The notes under the pieces are model-generated. The model was not told the origin of the DNA, ran no database searches, and worked only from the letters and a program-made list of their open reading frames with translations. DNA of 64,000 nt from a bacterium. GTDB lineage: Bacteria; Planctomycetota; JAFGQW01. Location of the stretch: contig JAUHXU010000003.1 of NCBI GenBank assembly GCA_030426805.1, positions 1 through 64,000 of the forward strand, given 5' to 3'. Every line of letters starts with the position of its first letter. The stretch's first letter is position 1. The translations under genes and the position numbers were made by a program. Positions 1 to 8,029 of the stretch are shown one piece after another.

Positions 1-137
1 CGCCCGCGATACGACCGGATCTGCACCCCGTCTACCCCCCACCGCCGGCCACTGAAGACGTTGGAGGAGGAAGACGCAGACTGGCGCGGAGGGCTGAGCG
101 GGGCGCGGGCTGCGAGCGACCGACGATACTGGTCGTG

Positions 138-515
138 CTACGGGAGTGCGGGGCGGACTTTGAGGGTGGTCTCTTTGCGGATCTCGACGGTGCCGGTCTT
201 GGCGCCGCGGGGTTTCGTGACGTGGCGGGCGCGGGTGCAGGAGACCGGGACGACGCCGCCTTCGCGGGCCTTGCTGTGGTAGGCGGCGATCGCGGCGGCG
301 CGCTGGAGAACGTCCCGCGGCGGGTCTTCGTCGCCGACCCGCAGCACGACGTGGCTCCCCGGCATGCCGTGAACGTGGAACCAATAGTCGTTCTGCGCGG
401 CGACGCGCAACGACAAGATGTCGTTGTCGACGTTCGTCTTGCCGGCGAGCACCTCCCAGATTCCGTCGATCTCGTAGCGCCAGAGCTTCGGCTCGATCTC
501 GCGTTCACGCCCCAT
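138..515 (-). CDS. Stand-alone NFACT-R (DUF814) domain protein
   Basis: A 125-residue protein that is essentially only the NFACT-R domain, the RNA-binding C-terminal part of RqcH/Rqc2/FbpA proteins that recognises tRNA or stalled 50S ribosomes. Visible family features are an N-terminal segment ending in NDYWFHVHGMPGSHVVLR, an alpha-helical AAAIAAYHSKAR segment, and the late KPRGAKTGTV motif. The NFACT-N and coiled-coil parts of full-length RqcH are absent, so it cannot replace RqcH by itself. I chose the ATG at 515 because an AGGAGG sits about nine bases upstream; a GTG at 521 would be too close to it. It is the last gene of a four-gene minus-strand operon, 19 bases after the preceding stop. 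Family assignment is firm; cellular role is inferred. Confidence 0.78.
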   Translation of the reverse strand: MGREREIEPKLWRYEIDGIWEVLAGKTNVDNDILSLRVAAQNDYWFHVHGMPGSHVVLRVGDEDPPRDVLQRAAAIAAYHSKAREGGVVPVSCTRARHVTKPRGAKTGTVEIRKETTLKVRPALP

Positions 516-534
516 CGTCACGCCCCTCCTCGGT

Positions 535-1020
535 TCAGGCGATCACGCCGCGACGACGTCGGTCGAGAAAGAGCGCGGCGGTCTCGCGGATCGCGGCCTC
601 GCACTCCGCGCGCCGCTCGGCGTCGCGTGCGAACGACCACTCCCGCTCCCAGTAGACGAACGCGTCGAGACTCCGATCGCGGTCCTCGTCCCACCGCGCG
701 TATGCGTCGCGGATCAGCTTCCGGGTGAGTTCGAGCCGGTCGGTGAACTCGTCGAGCATCTGCTCGGCGTAGTGGTCGGCCACGCGGAGCACCGCGTCGC
801 GTTGCCGGGGAACCGGGATGCCGCGCTCCTCGAGCGCGTCGACGAAGAGTCCCGCGACCTCGCCGGGATCGAGGTCGCGGGCCGCGCCGAGCCGCGCGAG
901 CGCCGGCGAATAGAGGCCGGCGGCGAGCCACGCGCGCGCGACGTCGCACAACTGCACCGGCCGGAGCAGCCCGAGCGCGTGACGCGCGGCGAGCAGGCGC
1001 GGGTCCATCGTGTTCTTCAT
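535..1020 (-). CDS. Hypothetical protein (161 aa)
   Basis: Not recognised. A soluble, alpha-helical, strongly charged protein without signal peptide or membrane segment. The middle carries a run of acidic and aromatic residues (DAYARWDEDRDRSLDAF) and the C-terminus is arginine-rich (DRRRRG). The ATG at 1020 overlaps the stop of the upstream lipoprotein gene in an ATGA arrangement, which fixes the start and implies translational coupling. A longer in-frame extension exists upstream, but it is arginine-rich low-complexity sequence antisense-like in composition and lies inside the lipoprotein gene, so I rejected it. Its operon partners are a lipoprotein and an RNA-binding NFACT-R protein, which gives no clear functional clue. 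Confidence 0.6.
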   Translation of the reverse strand: MKNTMDPRLLAARHALGLLRPVQLCDVARAWLAAGLYSPALARLGAARDLDPGEVAGLFVDALEERGIPVPRQRDAVLRVADHYAEQMLDEFTDRLELTRKLIRDAYARWDEDRDRSLDAFVYWEREWSFARDAERRAECEAAIRETAALFLDRRRRGVIA

Positions 1021-1604
1021 CCGCGCGGCGGGTAGCGACCGAGGAGACCCGCGATCGCGAGCCGGATCCGTTCGGCGCGCTGCTGCGGCGTGTCGCCTCG
1101 ATCGACGACGTCCTCCGCGACGCCGTGCCAGATCACCCGCTCCGTCTTCGCGTCGATCAACTCGACCGAGATGCGCCAGACCGGCCGGACGATCGGTCCG
1201 TCGTCGTAGACCGGGCCCCAGGCCGTCGCATACCGATAGCCGTAGGGGACGCCGTAGCCGACGGCCGCGCCGGGCCATGCGCCGTAGCCGACCGCGACGG
1301 ACGCCGGCGGTCCCGGCGACCAGCGATCCCCGTGGTCGTAGCGGTAGCGAACGAGCACGTCGGGGTCCCCGGCACCGGCCGGGGCGAGGCCGCGGCGGTC
1401 GAGTTCTGTTTCGAGCGCATCGCGCACGCGGCGGAGCTGCAGGTCGTCCTGCGGCGGCCCGCCGTCCTTCGTCGGCGGCCGGGTCGCCCAGCGGTAGGTC
1501 GAGTAGCCGGCGAAATCGGCTGAGAGGTCGTGGTCGACGTCGAGCCGGAGCGACGAGCAGCCGGCGACGAGCGCGAGCGCGACGATCAGCGCCCCGTTAC
1601 GCAT
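1017..1604 (-). CDS. DUF4136-type lipoprotein
   Basis: A 195-residue lipoprotein. The N-terminus is a short basic start, a hydrophobic stretch and a VAGC lipobox (Cys16), so it should be lipidated and probably ends in the outer membrane. After the lipobox, DHDLSADFAGYSTYRWATRP is the typical beginning of DUF4136 proteins (aspartate-phenylalanine, then a tyrosine/tryptophan strand). The late WRISVELIDAKTERVIWHG strand is the typical end. A glycine/tyrosine-rich insert (VAVGYGAWPGAAVGYGVPYGYRY) lies between. The family has no settled function. Two ATGs (1610 and 1604) are possible; both overlap the 3' end of the upstream acidic-tailed gene. I chose 1604, which gives the most compact signal peptide. 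Confidence 0.72.
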   Translation of the reverse strand: MRNGALIVALALVAGCSSLRLDVDHDLSADFAGYSTYRWATRPPTKDGGPPQDDLQLRRVRDALETELDRRGLAPAGAGDPDVLVRYRYDHGDRWSPGPPASVAVGYGAWPGAAVGYGVPYGYRYATAWGPVYDDGPIVRPVWRISVELIDAKTERVIWHGVAEDVVDRGDTPQQRAERIRLAIAGLLGRYPPRG

Positions 1605-2115
1605 CCTCATCGTCGTCGTCGTCATCATCATCGTCGTCGTCATCGGGCTCCGGACGATCGTGCTCCTCGTCGTCGACGCCCTCGGGCATCGAATCGCCGT
1701 CGTGCTCCTCGTGGCCGCAGAGCGTGTCGAGGATCGCATCGACCGCCGCGTCCTCGGTGCCTTTCTCGCGCACGTCGCAGCAATAGGTCGCGTAGAGCAG
1801 GATCCGACCGCAGCGTAGCACCCACTCGCGCCACCACGTGTCGCCGTCCTCGTCGCTCTCGGTGTAGTCGATCGTCAGGCCGTCGAACGTGCCGAGGGTC
1901 ACCCGCTCGCTCACCGCGGACGCGTCGAGCCGCTCCTCGGCGAACGCGTTCAGGTCCTCCTCGGTGACGACGGTCTCTTCGTTCTTGAACGCGCTGACCT
2001 GCAGCGCCCCGATCTCGTCGGGCGAGACGATCGTCGCGCAATCCTCGTCCTGGTCGCCCCGCCACCCCTCGGGCAACTCGATCGACCACCACGCTCCGCC
2101 GAACGCGTCCGTCAT
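1597..2115 (-). CDS. Small protein with poly-aspartate tail
   Basis: A 172-residue soluble protein. The first 120 residues look like a compact alpha/beta domain (SIELPEGW at the start; FDGLTIDYTESDEDGDTWWREWVL later), resembling small bacterial proteins that test whether an input exceeds expected values, but I cannot name the family. The last 35 residues are extremely acidic and end in twelve consecutive aspartates, encoded by a GAC/GAT triplet run that also contains the start region of the next gene. The ATG at 2115 has a good GAGGGAGA Shine-Dalgarno about five bases upstream. It is the first gene of the four-gene operon and is divergent from the HD-domain gene. The acidic tail could bind cations or basic partners; that is speculation. 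Confidence 0.65.
   Translation of the reverse strand: MTDAFGGAWWSIELPEGWRGDQDEDCATIVSPDEIGALQVSAFKNEETVVTEEDLNAFAEERLDASAVSERVTLGTFDGLTIDYTESDEDGDTWWREWVLRCGRILLYATYCCDVREKGTEDAAVDAILDTLCGHEEHDGDSMPEGVDDEEHDRPEPDDDDDDDDDDDDEDA
1608..1643. repeat. Triplet repeat encoding poly-Asp
   Basis: Twelve consecutive CAT/CGT triplets on the plus strand (GAT/GAC-type triplets in the minus-strand gene frame). They encode the twelve-aspartate tail of the acidic protein and reach the start codon region of the overlapping lipoprotein gene. In the lipoprotein frame the same run reads as ATG/ACG codons. Being a triplet repeat, length change would alter the tail without shifting frame. Confidence 0.85.
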
Positions 2116-2212
2116 GTCATCTCCCTCGCGACACTCTTCGCGTCCTCGCACCGGCAGCGGCGCCCACACGCTCGGGCCCGCCGTCCTGAATCCTACTCCG
2201 TCCGCACGGCGG

Positions 2213-2241
2213 TTGAAAGACGGACCGCGACGCGATAGCGT
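2213..2241 (+). promoter_or_regulatory. Leaderless-type promoter of HD gene
   Basis: TTGAAA at 2213-2218, a 17-base spacer, and TAGCGT at 2236-2241, followed by only six bases before the ATG at 2248. There is no Shine-Dalgarno. A TANNNT box ending six bases before the start codon is the usual layout for leaderless transcripts. Confidence 0.5.
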
Positions 2242-2247
2242 TCGGCC

Positions 2248-3600
2248 ATGGCCGGCACGCCGACCGACCGCGTCTTTCGCGATCCGCTGCACGACATCAT
2301 CGTCGTCCCCGCGGCGGAGCGTGCCCTGCTCGATCTGCTCGAGACCCGATCCGTGCAGCGTCTGCGCCGAATCCGCCAGCTCGGACTCGCGCACCTCGTG
2401 TTCCCGGGCGCCGAACACAGCCGGTTCATCCACAGCCTCGGCGTGCTGCACGTCGCGGGCAAGATGCTCGACCGCCTCGCCGGCTTCGCGCGTGACGACG
2501 ACGCGATCGCCGCCACGCTCGACAAGCGTCGCGAAATCCTCGTCGCCGCCCTCCTCCACGATGTCGGCCACGGGCCCTTCTCGCACACGTTCGAGCACGT
2601 CCTCGGCGATGTGATGGGCGAACACGAAGCGTGGTCACGGCGCATCGTCCTCGACGAGTCGAGCGAGGTGCACCGCGTGCTCCAGCGCCACGACGTCGAC
2701 GTCGCCTTCGTCGCGGACCTGATCGCCGGGGACGCCGACGACCTCCTCGCCCAGGACATCGTTTCGAGCCAACTCGACGCCGACCGGCTCGACTACCTGC
2801 GCCGCGACAGCCTGATGACCGGCGTCGCGTACGGCGTGATCGACCTCGCGTGGATCCTGAACGTGCTCCGCCCCGGACGCGGTCGCGACGGCCGACTGCG
2901 CCTCGGGATCGACGTGATCAAGGGGCTCCACGCGGTCGAGTCCTACCTGTTCGCGCGCCGCAGCATCCACCTGCAGGTCTACCATCACCGCACGGTGCGC
3001 GCGATGGAGGCGATGCTCGGCAACCTGCTCGAAACGGCGCGTGCGACGGTGCGCGAGGGCGAAGCGCTCCCGGTCCGCACGCCGCCCGGCGTCGCGGCAC
3101 TGCTCGGCGACACGCCGCCGACGACCGAGTCGTTCCTCGACCTCGACGACAGCGACATCCACGTCGCGCTCAAGGCGTGGGCCGCCGACGGGGCGTCGAG
3201 CGCGCGCCACGACGCGATGCGCCGGATGGCGCGGGCGATCCTCTGCCGGAAGTGCATCTACGCGCACGTCGACCTGAGCGGCGCCGACACGCGCATCGCA
3301 CGGGTCGAAGCGGCGATCGCGGACCTCGACGACGAGGCACGGCTCCACGTCACGCTCGACGATTGGCAGGGCACGCTCTACCTGTCGGCGTCGGCGGCAC
3401 TCGCCGAGGGCACCGAAGCGCGCGCGGCGTTCGCGAAGGTCATCCCGACCGTCGACGCCGACGGCGTCGTCCGACCGATCGAGCAAGACGCACCGTGGCT
3501 GTCGATGATGCAGAACTTCCCCGGCCGACAGACACGCCTCTACTACGACCCCGCATACGGCGACGCGCTCGCCGCCGTGCTCGACGCCGCGACCCGGTAG
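2248..3600 (+). CDS. HD-domain phosphohydrolase (SAMHD1/dGTPase-like)
   Basis: A 450-residue cytoplasmic metal-dependent phosphohydrolase of the HD superfamily branch that includes SAMHD1-like and YwfO-type deoxynucleotide triphosphohydrolases. The N-terminus shows the classic RDPLHDII, followed by VQRLRRIRQLGLAHLVFPGAEHSRFIHSLG, where the conserved Q, R, and His residues lie. ALLHDVGHGPFSHTFEH holds the catalytic His104-Asp105 pair, and a later SQLDADRLDYLRRDS gives the fourth metal ligand aspartate. Length and motif order match the family. The likely reaction is removal of triphosphate from dNTPs, but substrate cannot be read from sequence. The ATG at 2248 is chosen because a TAGCGT -10 box lies six bases ahead. 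It is a single-gene unit convergent with the next gene. Confidence 0.88.
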   Translation: MAGTPTDRVFRDPLHDIIVVPAAERALLDLLETRSVQRLRRIRQLGLAHLVFPGAEHSRFIHSLGVLHVAGKMLDRLAGFARDDDAIAATLDKRREILVAALLHDVGHGPFSHTFEHVLGDVMGEHEAWSRRIVLDESSEVHRVLQRHDVDVAFVADLIAGDADDLLAQDIVSSQLDADRLDYLRRDSLMTGVAYGVIDLAWILNVLRPGRGRDGRLRLGIDVIKGLHAVESYLFARRSIHLQVYHHRTVRAMEAMLGNLLETARATVREGEALPVRTPPGVAALLGDTPPTTESFLDLDDSDIHVALKAWAADGASSARHDAMRRMARAILCRKCIYAHVDLSGADTRIARVEAAIADLDDEARLHVTLDDWQGTLYLSASAALAEGTEARAAFAKVIPTVDADGVVRPIEQDAPWLSMMQNFPGRQTRLYYDPAYGDALAAVLDAATR

Positions 3601-3622
3601 CAAGCGCGGCTCGGCCGGTCGA

Positions 3623-4903
3623 TCAGACCGTGACCTTGATCACGTTGCTGACGTCGATCAAGCGGTTCGGGCCCAACGCCCCGGCGATCCAGTAGACGCC
3701 GCAGGCGCCGAAGTGGCGCAGGTTCCACGTGACGTCACGCTCCCCCGTCGTCGGCAGGCTGCCGAACGGCTGATAGGGAAGCAGTCCCTGCAGCCCGAGC
3801 AGCGTGTTCGCGTCCGGGTCGAACCAGATCTCGAGGTTGCCGGCCATGATCGGCCGCCGACAGGTGCGGGTCAGCGACGGCACGAGCACGTAGCGCGTGC
3901 CGGCCGGCACCGGACCGAAGTTCAGATGGAACGTCCGGGTCCCGCCGGGCGCGTTCAACCAACTCGTCAGCTGGTTCTCCTCGACGGAGTTCGCGTTCGT
4001 CGGGGCCACGATCCCCGACCGACACATCGTCGTGATCGTGCACGTGTTGAGGTCGATCGTGTAGAGCATGCCGTCGTCGTACGCGACGTAGGCCGTGTGG
4101 CCCGGCCGCTCCGGCGGATCGACCCACACGCCGGCGTAGCCGGCACCCGAATGGGTGATCCCGACCGAGCACGTCTGGCACGTGCCGGTGCGCGTGTCGA
4201 CGCGGGTGAATCCGACGTTGCCGGCCGGCGAGCTGTTCCACACCCACACGTGACAGTCCTGGCCGAGGAACGCGTCGTACTGCGCGGGTTCGGTCATCGA
4301 ACACACGGTCGACGTCACGCAGGAGCCGAGCACGCCGCCGGACAAGCCGTAGCGAGTCACGTTGAAGTCGCTCGTCGTGAACCCGACGCCGATGAACTGC
4401 CCGCAGTTGAACGGGTCGCGGCCGCACCACGACAGCGGGATCTGCGTGTTCGGGAACCAGCAGTCCATCGTGCACGCCGAGCCACGAATGTCGACGATCG
4501 CGGTGTTGCGCTGCCCGGCCGGCGACGGCGGCGACGGCGGCGCGTTGCCGTCGACGATCCACAGGCCGGGTCCCCCGACGGCTTCGTTGTTGACGACCGG
4601 ATCGTACGGCGCACCGAGGACCAGGTTCGTCGTGTCCGTGCAGATCGTCGTCACGGCGCATGTGTTCGGATCGACGCGGAGGATGCCGTTGGTCGTCCAG
4701 CCGCTCAGGTAGATGCCGCCGTCGTGCCCGACGGTGAGCCCGCGGCTGGACTCCGAGCCGATCGTGCACGAACTCACCCGGCACAGTGTGGGATCGACGA
4801 GGTAGACCGGGCTGGTCGTCGTTCCGGTGACCCAGGCGCGCTGCGCCGCGGCCGCGCCGGCGAGCAGCAACACCGCGAGGCTCGTCATCAGGCTTCGTCG
4901 CAT
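3623..4903 (-). CDS. Secreted propeller-like protein with C-terminal module
   Basis: A 426-residue exported protein: signal peptide MRRSLMTSLAVLLLAGAAAAQ followed by repeated short beta-rich units, each with VDPxxC/VDTRTGTC-type turns (for example VDPTLCRVSSC, VDPNTCAVTTIC, IDLNTCTITTMC). These resemble the blades of a beta-propeller read-out of numbers, with an unusually high cysteine content suggesting disulphides. The last about 100 residues, starting at TRYVLVPSLTRTC, look like a divergent copy of the C-terminal module shared with several other secreted proteins here. The ATG at 4903 is supported by AGAGGAG about ten bases upstream; a longer start at 4957 would bury the signal peptide. 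No enzymatic motif is seen. Function unknown; probably cell-surface or extracellular. Confidence 0.72.
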   Translation of the reverse strand: MRRSLMTSLAVLLLAGAAAAQRAWVTGTTTSPVYLVDPTLCRVSSCTIGSESSRGLTVGHDGGIYLSGWTTNGILRVDPNTCAVTTICTDTTNLVLGAPYDPVVNNEAVGGPGLWIVDGNAPPSPPSPAGQRNTAIVDIRGSACTMDCWFPNTQIPLSWCGRDPFNCGQFIGVGFTTSDFNVTRYGLSGGVLGSCVTSTVCSMTEPAQYDAFLGQDCHVWVWNSSPAGNVGFTRVDTRTGTCQTCSVGITHSGAGYAGVWVDPPERPGHTAYVAYDDGMLYTIDLNTCTITTMCRSGIVAPTNANSVEENQLTSWLNAPGGTRTFHLNFGPVPAGTRYVLVPSLTRTCRRPIMAGNLEIWFDPDANTLLGLQGLLPYQPFGSLPTTGERDVTWNLRHFGACGVYWIAGALGPNRLIDVSNVIKVTV

Positions 4904-4980
4904 CGCGTGTCGGCTCCTCTCGCTCGGCCGCACGAGCCACGCTCGTGTTCGTTTCATCCTACCGTGCCCCTACCGCCGCG

Positions 4981-5020
4981 TACAAAAAAAGGGAGGCGCG
5001 CGGTGTCGCCGCGCGCCTCC
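4981..5020 (-). terminator. Intrinsic terminator of TPR gene
   Basis: A perfect 12-base-pair stem (arms 4992-5003 and 5009-5020, five-base loop) followed on the minus strand by a run of seven T. It lies 23 bases after the stop of the TPR gene. This is the only textbook rho-independent terminator with a long T-run that I found in the window. Confidence 0.9.
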
Positions 5021-5043
5021 AGGTTCCCGTCACTTCTTTTCCC

Positions 5044-5766
5044 TTACACCACCGCTTGCGCCCAGGGGGTCATTCCGGCCTCGATGTCATCGAGGAGAGT
5101 GCGGGCACCGAAAGGATCCCCCTCATCCAGGTCGAGGAGGTGGGTGAGCACCTCCGTCGCGGGAGTGGACTTACCGACGCGCCAGAGCTCCAGGCCATAC
5201 CCATGGCTGGCCCGGAGGAACGGGCGGTTCGAGGGGAAGGACCAGGGGAGTGGTCCCGGCAGCGTCGAGGGGAGTGAACGCGTGCCGATGAGGAAGGCGA
5301 GTCGGTAATAGCGCAGCGCACGACGGTGCAACCCGTCGCGCTCGGCCAGAAGGCCGAGATGGTTGTAAGCGTCGATACAGGACGGTTCCGCGTCGAGGAC
5401 GCGGTGCAGAAGATCGGCCGCTTCTTCGAAGCGACCCAAGCGAATGTGGTCGGCGGCATCATCGACCAGTCGGGATAGAACGGTGTCGATCGGGAGCGTC
5501 TGGAACGCGTAGAGATTGCCTTCCTGCTCCTCGAGTGGCCTCGGTTCGACGTGCAGCAGGTCGACGTCGACGCGGCTGCGCACGACGTCGCCCGACAGAT
5601 GCTGGGTGCCGCCGAGGGTCCAGCGTCGGTCGACCTGGATGCCGAGGACTTCCCCCTCGGCGTAGTCCCAGGTGTCGTCGAGATGGAAGTAGGAGACCAC
5701 TCCCGACTCGACGCCCTGAAGGCGCATCACGCGGCGTCCGACGCGGCGTACGATGTGCTCTTCCAT
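5044..5766 (-). CDS. TPR-repeat protein
   Basis: A 240-residue soluble protein. The first 85 residues (EEHIVRRVGRRVMRLQGVESGVVSYFHL onward) are beta-rich and unrecognised. From about residue 95 the sequence LVDDAADHIRLGRFEEAADLLHRVLDAEP then CIDAYNHLGLLAERDGLHRRALRYYRLAFLIG gives two convincing tetratricopeptide repeats, and ASHGYGLELWRVGKSTPATEVLTHLLDLDEGDPFGAR adds a third. The last repeat resembles tails of tetratricopeptide proteins of the ST7 type. No signal peptide. Likely a cytoplasmic protein-interaction adaptor; partner unknown. A perfect 20-base palindrome lies 31 bases upstream of the start and an intrinsic terminator follows the stop, so it is a monocistronic unit with its own control. 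Confidence 0.72.
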   Translation of the reverse strand: MEEHIVRRVGRRVMRLQGVESGVVSYFHLDDTWDYAEGEVLGIQVDRRWTLGGTQHLSGDVVRSRVDVDLLHVEPRPLEEQEGNLYAFQTLPIDTVLSRLVDDAADHIRLGRFEEAADLLHRVLDAEPSCIDAYNHLGLLAERDGLHRRALRYYRLAFLIGTRSLPSTLPGPLPWSFPSNRPFLRASHGYGLELWRVGKSTPATEVLTHLLDLDEGDPFGARTLLDDIEAGMTPWAQAVV

Positions 5767-5797
5767 GGTGATCCGACGCTCCCCTGCCCGAGACCGA

Positions 5798-5817
5798 GCG
5801 AATCGAACTCGATTCGC
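5798..5817. promoter_or_regulatory. 20-bp perfect palindrome (operator-like)
   Basis: Arms GCGAATCGA and TCGATTCGC separated by two bases. It sits 31 bases upstream of the TPR gene start on the minus strand, a typical operator position. The short central spacer makes an RNA hairpin with a two-base loop unlikely, so a dimeric repressor site is the better reading. Confidence 0.5.
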
Positions 5818-5920
5818 CCCAGAGACTTATGTGACCGAGGTCGCCCGCCGTCGGGCTCCCGTTCGGTGGCACATGTTTCGGCTATTCGCGCCGGACGGAT
5901 ACGGCGATTTCGGCAAAAAA

Positions 5921-5962
5921 GCCGGGGAGGTCACATGGCCCCCATATCTTGTGGGGGCCGTG
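5921..5962 (-). terminator. Probable terminator of maf gene
   Basis: On the minus strand, 52 bases after the maf stop, an 11-base-pair stem (arms 5934-5944 and 5952-5962, one G-U pair, seven-base loop) is followed about eight bases later by a run of six T inside a second mini-hairpin with CGGC/GCCG arms. The T-run is not directly adjacent to the main stem, so efficiency is uncertain. Confidence 0.5.
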
Positions 5963-6013
5963 CGTTCGGCGCTCAATCGGTGCGCGGGCTCGCGAGGCGA
6001 ATCCGGGCTCGGA

Positions 6014-6577
6014 TCACACGAGCCCGGGCGCGCCGGCCCGGCGCAAGGCCGGGAGGAGGGCTTCGAGGGGCAGTCCGAGCACCGTGTGGAAGTCGCCGTC
6101 GACGCGTTCGACGAGTTGCCGCCCCACCCCTTCGTAGCGCGAGCACCCGCACGAGCCCTCCCACTCACCGGTCGCGACGTAGCGGTCGATCGCGTCGCCG
6201 TCGAGGTCCCGCGTCGTCACCGTCGCGATCGCGACGCCGGACTCGAGGATGCGCCCGCTCCGGGCGAGCGCCCAGCCGCACACGAGTTCCTGTGTGCCGC
6301 CCGAAAACAGCGCCAAGCGCGCCCGCGCCTCGTCGGCATCGGCCGCCTTGCCATAGACGACGCCGTCGAACCACAGCACCTGATCGGCCGCGATCACGAG
6401 GCGGTCGCCGCCGTCGACGCTCAGCGCCTTGGCCTCCGCGAGGCGCCGGACACCGTCGCGCACGTCGTCGCCGAGATCGAACGCCGCCTCGTCCACCCGG
6501 TGCGCGACGCACTCGACCTCGATTCCGACGTTTCGCAGGATCTCGCGGCGCCACGGGCTCGAGGAGGCGAGGAGCAT
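6014..6577 (-). CDS. Maf-family nucleotide pyrophosphatase
   Basis: A 187-residue cytoplasmic house-cleaning enzyme that hydrolyses non-canonical or modified nucleoside triphosphates to monophosphate plus pyrophosphate. The start LLASSSPWRREILR is the canonical Maf motif (SxSPRR-type phosphate-binding). VIAADQVLWFDGVVYGKA contains the catalytic aspartate; the following glutamine rather than threonine is typical of the YceF subgroup (7-methyl-GTP preferring) rather than YhdE. Later ATVTTRDLDGDAIDRYVATGEWEG and GRQLVERVDGDFHTVLGLPL complete the family signature. I placed the start at the ATG 6577, directly before LLASSS. It is divergent from a secreted-protein gene. Confidence 0.9.
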   Translation of the reverse strand: MLLASSSPWRREILRNVGIEVECVAHRVDEAAFDLGDDVRDGVRRLAEAKALSVDGGDRLVIAADQVLWFDGVVYGKAADADEARARLALFSGGTQELVCGWALARSGRILESGVAIATVTTRDLDGDAIDRYVATGEWEGSCGCSRYEGVGRQLVERVDGDFHTVLGLPLEALLPALRRAGAPGLV

Positions 6578-6685
6578 CAGGCGCCCCGTCTCGATCGGAG
6601 CCGCCCGGGACGGCCGAACTCGACGCGCCGAAGGCGACCTGCTACGCTCGGGGCGGCATCCGCAGGGATCCGAAAGGAGTCGATC

Positions 6686-7999
6686 ATGAGAGAGGTCTTC
6701 CTCGCCGCCACCGCCGTGATCGCGATCGCGGCCGCGAGCGCCACCGCACAACCGTTCACCGGGGACTTCATCCTCGGCGGCCAATTCTACAGCCAATCCG
6801 ACGGACTCGTCCGTGTCGATCGCCAGGGCAATGCGACGACGATGGCGACCGGCATGCTGCCCGGCACATCGTCCTACGTCTGGGAGGTCATCCAAGCGGA
6901 GGACAACCGGGACTTCTACGTCCTGCTGCAAGACACGACCGCCGACGCGATCCTGCGCGTGGACGCGCAGGGTTCGGTCGTGCAGACGGTCTGGTCCGAC
7001 GCGAACACGCTGACCGGCAACCCGGTCAACCTGCACCTCGATCAAAACGGTCGCCTGCGGCTGCTCTACACGAACGGCTCCAGTAGCGAGCTCTACCAGA
7101 TCGACCCGGCGAGCGGCCAGCTCGCGACCGTCACGACGATGCCGATCGGCGACAGCTTCTACGGCGCCGCCGCGCGCGACATCGACACCGGCGACGACCT
7201 CGTCTGGGTGAACAACGTCGTGTTCCGGGTCGACCGGATCTTCGGCACGGTGACGACCGCCGCGACGAACGCCGCGCGGATCGCGCGCATGGGCTTCGCC
7301 CAGGACACGATCACCGGCAACGCGTACGGCGGCACGTGCTGCTCCGACACGCTCTATCACATGGACCTGCAGACCGGCGCGACGTCGCTGTTCGTCGGCC
7401 CGATCGGGCTCTACGGCAGCTACGGCCTGAAGTTCGAGCGCCGGGTCGCCGCGACGACGAACCTGATGTTCATCGCGAACAACGGCTTCTCGTCGAGCGC
7501 CGTGCGCAACCAGATCACCGGGATCGACACCGCCGGCGTGATCACGACGATCTACACCGGCGTTCAAGCCGGCACCGGCCAGATCGCCCCCTACAGCCTC
7601 GAGATCGAAGGCACCAACGAGATCCAGCCGTTGCTCGTCCTCGCGCCGAACGACCGGCAGGTCGCCCTGTCGTTCCCGACCGGTGCCGGCCTGCAATACG
7701 TCTGCGCGATCAACGTCACGGGGATCCGCCCCGGTTTCGTGCTGCCGGACGGCCGACGCGTCAACTTCAACCTCGACCAGATCGCGCTGGCGACGCTCAA
7801 CGGCGCGTTCGACTTCCTGATCACGAACCGCGTCGGCACACTCGCCGCGAACGGCCGTGCCGTGGTCGGTCTGAACTGGAACGCGCTGGGTCGCGCCGTC
7901 GCGGGCGTGCCGCTCACGCTGCAGGTCGTCGTGTTCGATCCGCAGGCGCCGCTCGGGATCGCCATCGTCTCCGAGCCGTACACGATCCGCCTCGAGTAG
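6686..7999 (+). CDS. Secreted propeller-like protein
   Basis: A 437-residue exported protein: signal peptide MREVFLAATAVIAIAAASATAQ, then repeated blades of the type DGLVRVDRQGNATTMATG, ILRVDAQGSVVQTVWS, LYQIDPASGQLATVTTMP, VFRVDRIFGTVTTA, LYHMDLQTGATSLFVG. Each blade reads as a beta strand ending in a D-x-x-G turn, as in NHL/YVTN-like propellers. From VCAINVTGIRPGFVLPDG to the end is the shared C-terminal module (LPDG, then FDP and a final strand TIRLE). AAAGGAG seven bases before the ATG fixes the start. Function unknown. It lies 30 bases before the SLC13 transporter gene, possibly co-transcribed. Confidence 0.75.
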   Translation: MREVFLAATAVIAIAAASATAQPFTGDFILGGQFYSQSDGLVRVDRQGNATTMATGMLPGTSSYVWEVIQAEDNRDFYVLLQDTTADAILRVDAQGSVVQTVWSDANTLTGNPVNLHLDQNGRLRLLYTNGSSSELYQIDPASGQLATVTTMPIGDSFYGAAARDIDTGDDLVWVNNVVFRVDRIFGTVTTAATNAARIARMGFAQDTITGNAYGGTCCSDTLYHMDLQTGATSLFVGPIGLYGSYGLKFERRVAATTNLMFIANNGFSSSAVRNQITGIDTAGVITTIYTGVQAGTGQIAPYSLEIEGTNEIQPLLVLAPNDRQVALSFPTGAGLQYVCAINVTGIRPGFVLPDGRRVNFNLDQIALATLNGAFDFLITNRVGTLAANGRAVVGLNWNALGRAVAGVPLTLQVVVFDPQAPLGIAIVSEPYTIRLE

Positions 8000-8029
8000 C
8001 GGCGTCGACTCGGGGAGGGAGGTCGCGCG

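Noticed and set aside
1..137. Possible gene at the left edge
   Set aside because: Frames crossing it are biased in composition and have no recognisable motif or ribosome site; I see nothing in this stretch.
1608..1643. Triplet run as a phase-variation switch
   Set aside because: Units of three do not shift the reading frame, so classical on/off switching is not expected.
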